This document shows positions 1-7,500 of a stretch of DNA of 25,875 nt, piece after piece. Positions within the stretch are counted from its first letter, which is position 1. Every line of letters starts with the position of its first letter. Below the pieces are notes generated by a model, which was not told the DNA's origin, searched no databases, and saw only the letters and a program-made list of their open reading frames with translations. The stretch is taken from contig DAOUAE010000066.1 of the NCBI GenBank assembly GCA_034433795.1, positions 1 through 25,875 of the forward strand, in the 5' to 3' direction. This stretch comes from DAOUAE01 sp034433795. GTDB taxonomy: Bacteria; Chloroflexota; UBA6077; FW602-bin22; DAOUAE01. The translations under genes were made by a program, and so were the position numbers.

Positions 1-344
1 TCGGCGGCGTCGGCGAGGTTTTTGGCGTCGTTCTGGGTGGGGCTGGTCAGCCACTGATAGCGGCCAGGCTGCGGCTCGCTCTGGGCCCAGGAGAGGTAGG
101 CTTTGACATAGCCGAAGCCCAGGGCCCGGATGTGGTCGATGTTTCCCAGGTCGGCGAGGTTCACCCCGTAACCGAAGCGGGCCAGGCCCGGACGGACCCA
201 GCGTGCGTCCTCAGGGGGACGGCCCAGGACCAGCGGCAGGTAGACCCGGGAGCGGCTGCTCTGGCCGGCCACCGGGGCGGCGGGGATGAGAAGCAGGAGG
301 AGAAGGACCAGAGCCAGACCGCCGATACCGAGCCACCCGCGCAC
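1..344 (-). CDS. Secreted glycoside-hydrolase-like protein, 5' part only
   Basis: The reading frame is open from a GTG at 344 to the left edge (114 codons), so only the N-terminus is present. The GTG is preceded by GGGGGAG about 5 nt upstream, which is why I chose it. Residues 1-27 form a signal peptide: MRGW, a Leu-rich core, then an AAPVAG-type cleavage region. A 'YLPLVL' segment follows directly, of a kind common in secreted Chloroflexota proteins. The visible mature part contains FGYGVNLADLG, IRALGFGYVKAYLSWAQ and SEPQPGRYQW; the 'W-x-x-x-EP-x-PG-x-Y-x-W' pattern is typical of the first strands of clan GH-A TIM barrels. It lies 97 nt behind the permease gene and is probably in the same operon, which would fit a role in releasing or processing the imported sugar. 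Catalytic residues lie outside the window, so enzymatic activity is inferred. Confidence 0.6.
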   Translation of the reverse strand, partial: MRGWLGIGGLALVLLLLLLIPAAPVAGQSSRSRVYLPLVLGRPPEDARWVRPGLARFGYGVNLADLGNIDHIRALGFGYVKAYLSWAQSEPQPGRYQWLTSPTQNDAKNLADAA

Positions 345-408
345 GTTTCTCCCCCGAGAGCGGTGTGCTGTCTGGGGGAGTTGTAGCAATGAGGCAGCCA
401 GGCGGCAA

Positions 409-424
409 TCCCCCACTTGGGGGA
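409..424. repeat. Short G/C hairpin between permease gene and secreted-protein gene
   Basis: TCCCCC and GGGGGA form a 6-bp stem around the loop ACTT. The hairpin sits in the 97-nt gap of the minus-strand operon. No T-run follows on either strand, so it is not a standard intrinsic terminator; it could act as an RNA stability or attenuation element. The flank also holds a direct repeat of TTGGGGGAGG (about 417-426 and 431-440). Confidence 0.4.
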
Positions 425-441
425 GGGCTGTTGGGGGAGGT

Positions 442-1335
442 CTAGCCCTTGACCGAGCCGGCCAGGAGGCCGCGCAGGAAGTAGCGGCCGAGGGCCAGAT
501 AGACCAGGAGAGTGGGCAGAGCGGCCAGCAGGGCGCCGGCCATCTGGATGTTCCACTCGGTGATCTGGCTGCCCTGCAGGTTGTAGACCGCCACCATCAG
601 CGGGCGTTTGACCGGACTGCTGGTGATCGTCACCGCGAAGAGGAACTCGTTCCAGATGCTGGTGAACTGCCAGATCGTCACGACCACGAATCCGGGCATC
701 GAGATGGGGAGGATGATGTACCGGTAGATCCCCAGGATGCCGGCGCCATCGATCCGGGCGGCCTCCAGCAGTTCGCCGGGCACGGCGGCGTAGTAGTTCC
801 GGAAGATCAGGGTGGTGATCGGGATCCCGTAGATCACGTGGACCAGAACCAGGCCGGCGATGGAGCCGTAGCCGGGAATGAAGTTCCCCAGCCAGGCCAG
901 GTCCGGTGGCAGGATCTGGACCAGATCCTGGCCCACCTCACCGATGCGCTGCAGCACATAGACCAGCGGGATGAGGATGCTCTGGTAGGGGATAAACATG
1001 CCGAAAAGAATCAGCACGAAGAGAACCTCTGACCCCCGGAATCGCCATTTCGCCAGAACATAGCCGTTGATCGAGCCGATAAAGGCGGAGATGATCGTGG
1101 CCGGAACGGTCATGGTCACGCTATTCAGAATGTTCGGACGAAGCCGTTCGAAGGCGGTGGCGAAACTCTCCAGCGAAAAATAGGAGGGCGGACTCCACAT
1201 CCGAGCAAAGCTGACATCGGCGAAACTCTTCAGCGAGGTCACCAGCAGAAGATAGACGGGAAGCAGATAGAAAAGCGCAAAGGCGCTGAGGATGAGGTAG
1301 AGGGCGACGCGACTGAGGCGAATTGTGCCTACCAT
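442..1335 (-). CDS. Carbohydrate ABC transporter permease (MalG/CUT1-type)
   Basis: This is a 297-aa inner-membrane subunit of a sugar importer that forms the channel with the permease encoded upstream. It has an N-terminal membrane segment (about residues 10-32), the usual block of later membrane segments, and the cytoplasmic EAA loop around residue 190 (LEAARIDGAG...ILPISMPG), where the transport ATPase docks. The C-terminus, FLRGLLAGSVKG, is the standard ending of MalG-type permeases. Its ATG overlaps the stop of the upstream permease gene by 7 nt (ATGGTAG), so translation is probably coupled. Length and motif order are normal for CUT1. The substrate cannot be read from the sequence, and the ATPase is not in the window; it may be shared (MsmX/UgpC type) or lie beyond the left edge. 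Confidence 0.93.
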   Translation of the reverse strand: MVGTIRLSRVALYLILSAFALFYLLPVYLLLVTSLKSFADVSFARMWSPPSYFSLESFATAFERLRPNILNSVTMTVPATIISAFIGSINGYVLAKWRFRGSEVLFVLILFGMFIPYQSILIPLVYVLQRIGEVGQDLVQILPPDLAWLGNFIPGYGSIAGLVLVHVIYGIPITTLIFRNYYAAVPGELLEAARIDGAGILGIYRYIILPISMPGFVVVTIWQFTSIWNEFLFAVTITSSPVKRPLMVAVYNLQGSQITEWNIQMAGALLAALPTLLVYLALGRYFLRGLLAGSVKG

Positions 1336-2318
1336 TCCAACTTCCCGCGCAGTGTGCTGATAAGGTAGGGAACGATCACCAGAGAGACGAGAATGAGCAT
1401 AACAATGGCGATGGCTGCCCCCTGCGCGAAGCGGTTGTCGCGGAAGGTGGTCTCGTACATGAAGATGGCCGGCATGTCGGTGGCCTGGGCCGGGCCGCTC
1501 CCGGTCATGATGAACACGAGATCGAAGATTTTCAGCGAGATATGGCCGAGAACGATGGCCGCGCTGATCGTGGTCGGTTTGAGGAGCGGGATAATCACGT
1601 CGCGGTACAGCTGAAACTCGCTGGCCCCGTCGACCCGGGCGGCCTCCCGCAGGTCGTCAGGGATCGCCCGCAGGGCGGCCAGGTACATCGCCATACAGAA
1701 GCCCGACATCTGCCAGATCGCGGCCAGGATGACCGAGAAGAGGGCCACCGGGATGCCGAACTGAATGGCGCCGACCGGCACTGCCAGCAGCACGGTCGGG
1801 TCAGTGAACCACCGGGATTTCAGGAAGTGCAGGCCGAGGAGGCCGAAGAGCTGATTCAGACCCAGGTCGCCGGTCCGTGGGTCACCGGGTGTCAGGAGCC
1901 AGCGCCAGACGACGCCCGTCACGACAAAAGAGACGGCCATGGGAAAGAGGTAAACGGTCCGGAAGAACGATTCTCCGCGGACCTTCTGGTCGAGAAGGAT
2001 GGCCAGCAGCAGGCCGACCAGGAGCGATCCGCCGACGAAGAAGAGGGTGAAGACGAGCGTGTTGCGCAGATCGTTCTGAAAGCGCGGCGTGTTAAAGAGG
2101 CGCAGGTAGTTCTCCAGGCCGACGAGCGTATAGTCTGGCGCGACGCCCGTCCAGCGGGAGAGCGAGACCAGCAACGTCCAGCCGATGAACCCGTAGACAA
2201 AGATGCCGATAGCCACGACCGAGGGCAGGATCAGGAGAACCGGGAGGAGGCGTTCGCTCTGAAACCAGATTCCGAGAAGGGCTCGCAGGCCGGGCTGGGC
2301 CCGCTCTCTGGCCAGCAT
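1329..2318 (-). CDS. Carbohydrate ABC transporter permease (MalF/CUT1-type)
   Basis: This 329-aa polytopic membrane protein is the partner permease of the same sugar importer. The first membrane segment (about residues 24-48, LLPVLLILPSVVAIGIF) and the following SLSRWTG region are typical of the sugar-permease family. The EAA loop is clear near residue 230 (REAARVDGAS...IIPLLKPT). The ATG at 2318 has a GGAG about 9 nt upstream. Its last codons overlap the next permease gene. It is separated from the binding-protein gene by 46 nt that contain a strong hairpin, which may lower permease expression relative to the binding protein. Substrate is not predictable by eye. Confidence 0.93.
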   Translation of the reverse strand: MLARERAQPGLRALLGIWFQSERLLPVLLILPSVVAIGIFVYGFIGWTLLVSLSRWTGVAPDYTLVGLENYLRLFNTPRFQNDLRNTLVFTLFFVGGSLLVGLLLAILLDQKVRGESFFRTVYLFPMAVSFVVTGVVWRWLLTPGDPRTGDLGLNQLFGLLGLHFLKSRWFTDPTVLLAVPVGAIQFGIPVALFSVILAAIWQMSGFCMAMYLAALRAIPDDLREAARVDGASEFQLYRDVIIPLLKPTTISAAIVLGHISLKIFDLVFIMTGSGPAQATDMPAIFMYETTFRDNRFAQGAAIAIVMLILVSLVIVPYLISTLRGKLEW

Positions 2319-2339
2319 CGTTTCGTCTCCATGCGGGTG

Positions 2340-2358
2340 TCCGGGGGGCGCCCCCGGA
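2340..2358 (-). promoter_or_regulatory. Intercistronic hairpin between binding-protein and permease genes
   Basis: TCCGGGGG and CCCCCGGA pair perfectly over 8 bp around a 3-nt loop. The hairpin begins 6 nt after the stop codon of the solute-binding-protein gene and lies 21 nt before the permease ATG. It has no following T-run. Placement between these genes matches the REP-type hairpins known from malE-malF, which stabilise the upstream mRNA and so allow more binding protein than permease. Function is inferred from position. Confidence 0.6.
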
Positions 2359-2364
2359 GGGTCA

Positions 2365-3786
2365 TCAGGCGCTGCCCAGGTCCTTGGCGGCGTCGATCAG
2401 GGCCTTCTGGGCCTTGGCCACGTCGCGGTCGGTGACGAAGATGTTCATAATATCGTTCCAGGCGCTGGCCACGGCCTCGGGGGCGGCCGAACCGTGGGCC
2501 AGGCTGGGAGTCAGTTCGGCTTTGGCGTAATCCTGAGCCGACCACTGGAGGTAGGTGTCGAAGATCTTGGGGTCACAATCGGTTCGGGCGCAGATCGACC
2601 CCTTCTTGGGGTTGAAGGCCTCCTGCCCCTCCTTCGAGCCCACGACCCGCAGCCAGTTGATAGCGTTCTCGCGGTTTTTGGCCCCTTTGGGCAGGCCGAA
2701 GGTGTCGATGACGGTCATAAAGGCGCCCTTGGTGTTGGGCGAGGGGGCGTAGAGGAAGTGTTCGCCGGGCTTCCAGCCCTTGGCCAGGAAGAAGCCCTCG
2801 GCCCAGTCGCCCATGATCATCATCGCCGCCTTGCCGTCGACCAGGATCTGGGCGGCCCCGGCCCAGTCGAGGGCGGCGTGGTCGGCGTTGACGTAGTCGA
2901 GCATGCGCTTCATGGTCTCCAGGGCCTGGGTCACCTTGGGATCGTCGAACTTGGCCTTGCCGGCGAACAGGTCGCGGTACATCTGCGGCCCGACCGTGCC
3001 CAGGAGAACGTCCTCGAAGAGGTGGGCGGCCTCCCATTTATCCTTGTCGCCCAGGGCTAGGGCGGGGATGTTCTTGGCCTTGAGTTTCTCGGCCACCTGG
3101 AAGAACTCGTCAAACGTCTCGGGCAGCTTGGTCACCCCAACCTGCTCCAGGACTTTCTTGTTGCCCCAGAGGACGTTCCCATGGTGCACGCTAACCGGCA
3201 CCGAGTAGTACTCGCCTTTGTAGTTCAGGATATCGAGCAGACCTTTGGGGAAGACCTTATCCCAGCCCTCGTCTTTGTAGAGCCAGGAGAGCGGCTCCAT
3301 CTTGCCGGCCTTGACCCAGGTGTCGTTGAGCTCCATGCCGGCGTGGACCTGGAAGCTGTCCGGGGGGTCGCCACCGAGCATGCGCGTCTTAAGCACCTGC
3401 TTGGCGTTGACGCCGGCACCGCCGGCCACCGTGGCGTTGATGATCTCGACGCCCGGGTAGCGCTTGCGATAGATGTCGTAGAGGGCGAAGAGCGCCTCCT
3501 GCTCACCGGGGTTGGTCCACCAGCTAAAGATCTCCAGTTTCCCGGTGGCCGCCTTGGCCGGGGTGGTCGGGGTGGGCTGGGCCGGCTTGGCCGGGGCCGG
3601 GGTTGGGGTGGCTGTTGGTTGGGCCGGCTTGGCGGCCGGCGCCGGGGTGGGCGTCGGCGCCGGCTGGGCTGGCTTGGGCGCCGGCGTCGGCGTCGGGGTC
3701 GGGGTCGGCGCCGCACAGGCTGCGAGCAGGACAGCCGCACCAAACCCGGCGAGGAACCGGCGTCGTCCGAACGAGCGCGCGACCAT
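2365..3786 (-). CDS. Sugar ABC transporter solute-binding lipoprotein (family 1)
   Basis: This 473-aa protein captures substrate outside the cell and delivers it to the two permeases encoded downstream. The N-terminus has an Arg cluster (GRRRFLAG, residues 7-14, Tat-like), a hydrophobic core and the lipobox LAAC (residues 21-24), so Cys24 should be lipidated and anchored. Residues 26-80 are a Thr/Pro/Ala/Lys linker (repeated TPTP, PAPAKPAQP) that would hold the binding domain away from the membrane. The mature domain starts near KLEIFSWW and has family-1 features: FALYDIYRKRYPGVEI, an internal DGKAAMMIMGDWA segment and AINWLRVVGSKEGQEAFN. The ATG is preceded by AGGAGGAGA at good spacing. Gene order (binding protein, permease, permease) is typical of CUT1 importers. 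The ligand is unknown. Confidence 0.93.
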   Translation of the reverse strand: MVARSFGRRRFLAGFGAAVLLAACAAPTPTPTPTPAPKPAQPAPTPTPAPAAKPAQPTATPTPAPAKPAQPTPTTPAKAATGKLEIFSWWTNPGEQEALFALYDIYRKRYPGVEIINATVAGGAGVNAKQVLKTRMLGGDPPDSFQVHAGMELNDTWVKAGKMEPLSWLYKDEGWDKVFPKGLLDILNYKGEYYSVPVSVHHGNVLWGNKKVLEQVGVTKLPETFDEFFQVAEKLKAKNIPALALGDKDKWEAAHLFEDVLLGTVGPQMYRDLFAGKAKFDDPKVTQALETMKRMLDYVNADHAALDWAGAAQILVDGKAAMMIMGDWAEGFFLAKGWKPGEHFLYAPSPNTKGAFMTVIDTFGLPKGAKNRENAINWLRVVGSKEGQEAFNPKKGSICARTDCDPKIFDTYLQWSAQDYAKAELTPSLAHGSAAPEAVASAWNDIMNIFVTDRDVAKAQKALIDAAKDLGSA

Positions 3787-3812
3787 GGTCTCCTCCTGGA
3801 GAGAATCTGGCC

Positions 3813-3848
3813 ATCATAGATCCCAGACAGCCGGTCGACCGCTGTCAA
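3813..3848 (-). promoter_or_regulatory. Possible promoter of the sugar-importer operon
   Basis: On the minus strand a perfect TTGACA (3848-3843) is followed by TATGAT (3818-3813), 27 nt before the ATG. The gap between the hexamers is 24 nt, too long for a standard sigma-70 promoter, so only one of the two may be used, or an activator may compensate. It lies in the 209-nt divergent intergenic region shared with the histone-fold gene. Confidence 0.3.
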
Positions 3849-3910
3849 GAGGAGATCGCTCCCGCCCACTGAGTATCTCGGTGGAGGCCGGGCCGCCTGC
3901 TCCGGGCGGT

Positions 3911-3940
3911 GTGACCGACCCGGGCCGCCTGTGCTACACT
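3911..3940 (+). promoter_or_regulatory. Promoter of the histone-fold gene (extended -10)
   Basis: GTGACC (4 of 6 matches to TTGACA), an 18-nt spacer ending in TGC, and TACACT give an extended -10 promoter. Transcription would start near 3947 and leave a leader of about 49 nt. The same TGC-TACACT string and 18-nt spacing occur at the rRNA promoter at the right end of the window, which strengthens the call and suggests high expression. Confidence 0.55.
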
Positions 3941-3995
3941 CCCGGTAGAGGGGGCCGCACGGCCTCCGCGAGTCTTCACCTGGGGGAGGAAGAGA

Positions 3996-4451
3996 ATGGC
4001 TGTCGGCGTGATCGGTGTCCACCGCCTCGAAGAGCTCCTGCGCCGGATCGAGGGGCTGGAACTCGACAAGAGCGATGTCCGCCGGGCGATCGACCTCATC
4101 GGCAGCAAGCTGCGGGACCTTTTGGTGGTGGCCAACCAGGCCGCCTCGGCCAACGGCCGCGATGTGATCATCAAGTACGACCTCCCGCTGACGCTGGGGC
4201 TCCAGCGCTCGCTCCAGGAGTTCCAGGAGATGGAGGAGGAAATCGAACTGCATCCCATCCTGGAGTATCTGGCCACCTATCCACCGCTGGAGCGCGCCCT
4301 CTCCGATGAGGTTGAGCAGATGCTGCCCGACCTGGCCGGCGCCCTGCTGGTGGTGCTGGCCCATATCATCCGCCAGGTCGATCCCTACGCTGTCAATCCC
4401 TCGACGCTGCATTTTGAGCGGGCGATGCGTATCTTCAATCTCACCCTGTGA
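3996..4451 (+). CDS. DUF1931 histone-fold protein (bacterial double-histone-fold type)
   Basis: This is a 151-aa soluble protein. It matches, over its whole length, the DUF1931 family known from thermophiles such as Thermus thermophilus and Aquifex aeolicus, whose structures show two histone folds in one chain. Visible family features are the opening helix (LEELLRRIEGLELDKSDV), KLRDLLVVANQAA, the NGRDVIIKYDLPLTLGLQ turn, the LHPILEYLATYPPL centre, LLPDLAGALLVVLAHII and the ending PSTLHFERAMRIFNL. A 'NGRD...DLP' segment is where the first fold would carry the loop found in archaeal histones. The ATG follows a very strong GGGGGAGGAAGAG site. It has its own promoter and a hairpin at its stop, so it is probably transcribed alone. 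Family members have no firmly established cellular role; DNA or nucleoid binding is inferred from the fold. The predicted protein appears rich in acidic residues. Confidence 0.9.
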   Translation: MAVGVIGVHRLEELLRRIEGLELDKSDVRRAIDLIGSKLRDLLVVANQAASANGRDVIIKYDLPLTLGLQRSLQEFQEMEEEIELHPILEYLATYPPLERALSDEVEQMLPDLAGALLVVLAHIIRQVDPYAVNPSTLHFERAMRIFNLTL

Positions 4452-4465
4452 GCCCGCTCACAGGG
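4444..4465 (+). terminator. Perfect hairpin at the end of the histone-fold gene
   Basis: CCCTGTGAG and CTCACAGGG form a perfect 9-bp stem with a CCCG loop. The stem contains the TGA stop codon (4449-4451). It lacks the T-run of a classical intrinsic terminator, but it lies between this gene and the next promoter, so it is the likely 3' end or stabiliser of the transcript. Confidence 0.5.
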
Positions 4466-4468
4466 TCG

Positions 4469-4498
4469 CTGCCGGGTGGAGCCGGGCCTCGGTATAAT
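4469..4498 (+). promoter_or_regulatory. Promoter of the membrane glycosyltransferase operon
   Basis: A perfect TATAAT lies at 4493-4498. The best -35 is a weak CTGCCG at 4469-4474 with an 18-nt spacer. Transcription would start near 4505, about 40 nt before the ATG. The weak -35 suggests a modest or activator-dependent promoter. Confidence 0.5.
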
Positions 4499-4545
4499 CT
4501 TGGCGGGGCCTCGCCCACCCGGCTCCTGATCGTCGGGATGGACCG

Positions 4546-7500
4546 ATGTCGCGACCGGTCGCCGGCAACCGTTTCCACCGGATAGGGCATCGCCTGCTGC
4601 TCGGGCTGGTGCTCGTGGGGGCGGCTGCTCTGCGCCTCTTCAACCTCGACTGGGACGGCGGCCATCTCTACCATCCCGACGAACGGCATATCCTGATGGT
4701 CACCGACCGCCTCGCCTGGCCGCCCGATCTGGCCCTCCTCCTGACCCCGGAGAGCCCGCTCAATCCGAAGTCGTTCGCCTATGGGTCGCTCGTCTTCTAT
4801 CTCCTGCGGGCCGTGACCAGCCTGCTGGGGACCCTTGGTGATCTGGGAGGCCCGCTGGCCGGCCTGCGCGACCTCGACAGCCTGCTGGGGATGCGGCTGG
4901 TCGGACGCACCCTCTCGGCCCTCTTCGACACCGGAACGGTCCTCGTTGTGTATCTGCTGGGCCGAACCCTCTACGACCGGTGGGCCGGGCTCCTGGCGGC
5001 GGCGCTGGTGGGCCTGGCCACCCTGCATATTCAGCTGGCCCATTTCTACGCCAGCGATACTCCGCTCACCTTTTTCCTCACCACCACGCTGCTCCACTGG
5101 GCGCTTTTTCTGCGCACCGGCCGCCGGCGCTGGGCCCTGCTGGCCGGCCTGACCACCGGCCTGGCCCTGGCGACCAAGGTCTCGGCCGCGCCGGTTCTGC
5201 TCCTGATGGCGGTCGGGCCGGCGCTGCGGGTGGCGCGGGCGTCGGCCCGTCAGCCCTGGCCGTGGGAGCGGCTGCTGAGCGGGCCGGCGCTCCGGGCGGC
5301 GGTGACCACCGGCCTCCCCAGCCTGGCCGTGGCCGCCCTCACCTTCGCGCTCTGCTCGCCCTACGCGCTCATCGACGCGACCACGTTCGTCCAGCACGTG
5401 GCCGAGCAGAACGCCATGGCCCGCGGGCTCCTCGATCTCCCCTACACCCGCCAGTATATTAATCGCCCCCACTACCTGTACTTTCTCCAGAACCTTGGCC
5501 TCTTCGGCTTCGGCCCCGCCCTGGGGCTGGCGGCACTGGGCGGAAGCCTCTTCGCCCTCCTACGGGGCCTGTGGCGCCGGCGGACCGAGGATCTGTTGCT
5601 CCTGGCCTGGGTGGTCCCCTACTTCGCCATCGTCGGGAGTTTCCACGCCAAATTCCTGCGCTACCTCCTGCCGATCACGCCGGTGCTCTGTCTCTTCGCC
5701 GCAGTGGGGCTGCTGACCCTGCGCCGCTGGCTGGACCAGCGTCGGGAGCTGGCCTGGCGGGCAGCCGCTGGCTCGTCGCTCCACTGGCTGGCCGGGGTCG
5801 ACCTCGACGCCGCCGCCCGACGCTGGTTCGAACGCAAGGGGTTGGGCTACTTCGAGCACGTGCCCCTGGCGGCGGTTCGGCCCGACCACCCGCTGGCCGC
5901 CGAAACCGGTCGCCGGCGGGCCTGGCCGGGGCGACTGGTGGCCGCAGGGATCGGACTGGTGGTGCTGGGGACGGCCTTCTGGGCCCTGGCCTATGTCCGG
6001 GTCTACACCGAGCCCCACACGGCCGACCGGGCCTCGGCCTGGATCTACCAGCACATTCCCGCCGGGGCGGTCCTGGCCACCGAGCACTGGGAGGAGGGCC
6101 TGCCAGTCCCCCTGCGTCTGGGCGACCGGCTCTACACCCCGGAGCAGTACCGGCGGCTGACGCTGAACCTCTACGAACCGGACGATGAGCGCAAGTATCG
6201 TCACCTTGTCGAGACGCTCCAGCAGGCCGACTATATTCTCTTTTTCAGCAACCGTCTCTATGGCACCATTCCGCGCCTGCCCGACCGTTATCCGCTGACC
6301 ACCCGCTACTACCAGCTGCTTTTCGGCGAAGAGTTGGGCTTCGAACTGGTGGCGGTCTTCGCCACCTATCCCAACCTCTTCGGCCTCGCCCTGGTGGACG
6401 ACACGCTGAGCGATCCGGGCCTGCCCACGCCCCGCCTGCTGCGCGACTTCCGGCCGGCGCCGCTCGTGCTCAATCTGGGGCGGGCCGATGAGAGTTTCTC
6501 GGTCTACGACCACCCGAAAGTCCTGATCTTTCGCAAGCGGACCACGCTCTCAGAGGCCGACCTCCGGCTCCTGCTCGGTGGCGCCTGGACGGTGGTCGCG
6601 CCGGAGTCTGGTCCTCGCTACAAGAGTCTGCTTCTCAGCCCCGACCAGCAGGCCCGGATCCGGGCCGGTGGCACCTACCGCGATCTCTTCGACCCGGACA
6701 GCCTGGCCAACCGGGTGCCCCTTCTCGTCTGGGTGGCGGGCCTCGTCGTCTTCGGTCTCATCGGCTGGCCGCTGGCCTTCGGGCTCTTTCCCGCGCTGGC
6801 CGACCGGGGTTTCGCCCTGCGCTATGGCCTGGCCATCCTGCTGGTGGCCTGGCTCAACTGGCTGCTGGTGAGCCTGACCCCTCTGCCGGCCTCGCGGGCG
6901 GTGGCCGGACTGATGCTGCTGGCGGCGGCCGGCCTGGCGGGTGGGCTGGCCTGGCGACAGTGGCCGGCCCTGCGGGCCTTCTGGGGCGAGCGGTGGCTGT
7001 TTCTGCTGGCCGGTGAGGCGGTCTTCTGGGGGGCCTTCTTTCTCTTCCTGGGCATCCGTCTGCTCAACCCCGACCTCTGGCACCCGGCTCGGGGCGGGGA
7101 GAAGCCGATGGACCTGGCCTACCTGATGGCGGCGATCAAGAGTGTGACCTACCCGCCCTACGATCCGTGGTTCGCCGGCGGCTATCTCAACTACTACTAT
7201 TTCGGCCAGATCGTGGTCGGGACGCTTATCAAGCTCAGCGGCATCGTCCCGACCACCGCCTACAACCTGGTGATACCGCTCCTCTTCGCCATGACGGCGG
7301 CCGGCGCCTTCTCGGCCGGGCTGAACCTGGCGCTGTCTCTCGGTCGTCCGGCCCGGGGGGCGCCCCCCATCGCCGGGGGGAGCACGGCGGCGGCGCCGGT
7401 CACGACCGGGCCGCCTCTCACGCTGGCCGATCCGGCGGTCCGCCGGGCGTTCCTCGCCGGCGGCCTGGCCACCCTCTTCGTCTGCCTCATCGGCAACCTC

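Noticed and set aside
409..424. Hairpin as an intrinsic terminator of the permease gene
   Set aside because: No T-run follows on the minus strand, and the next gene has the same direction with a short gap, so I list it as a hairpin only.
3545..3715. Repeat-rich DNA as a microsatellite or CRISPR-like array
   Set aside because: The repetition encodes the Thr/Pro/Ala linker of the binding lipoprotein; there are no evenly spaced repeats with unique spacers. No CRISPR array, tRNA or insertion sequence was seen anywhere in the window.
3225..4412. Minus-strand open frame of about 395 codons spanning the histone-fold gene and part of the binding-protein gene
   Set aside because: It crosses two well-supported genes and their promoters, and its composition is Arg/Pro/Ser-rich without motifs.
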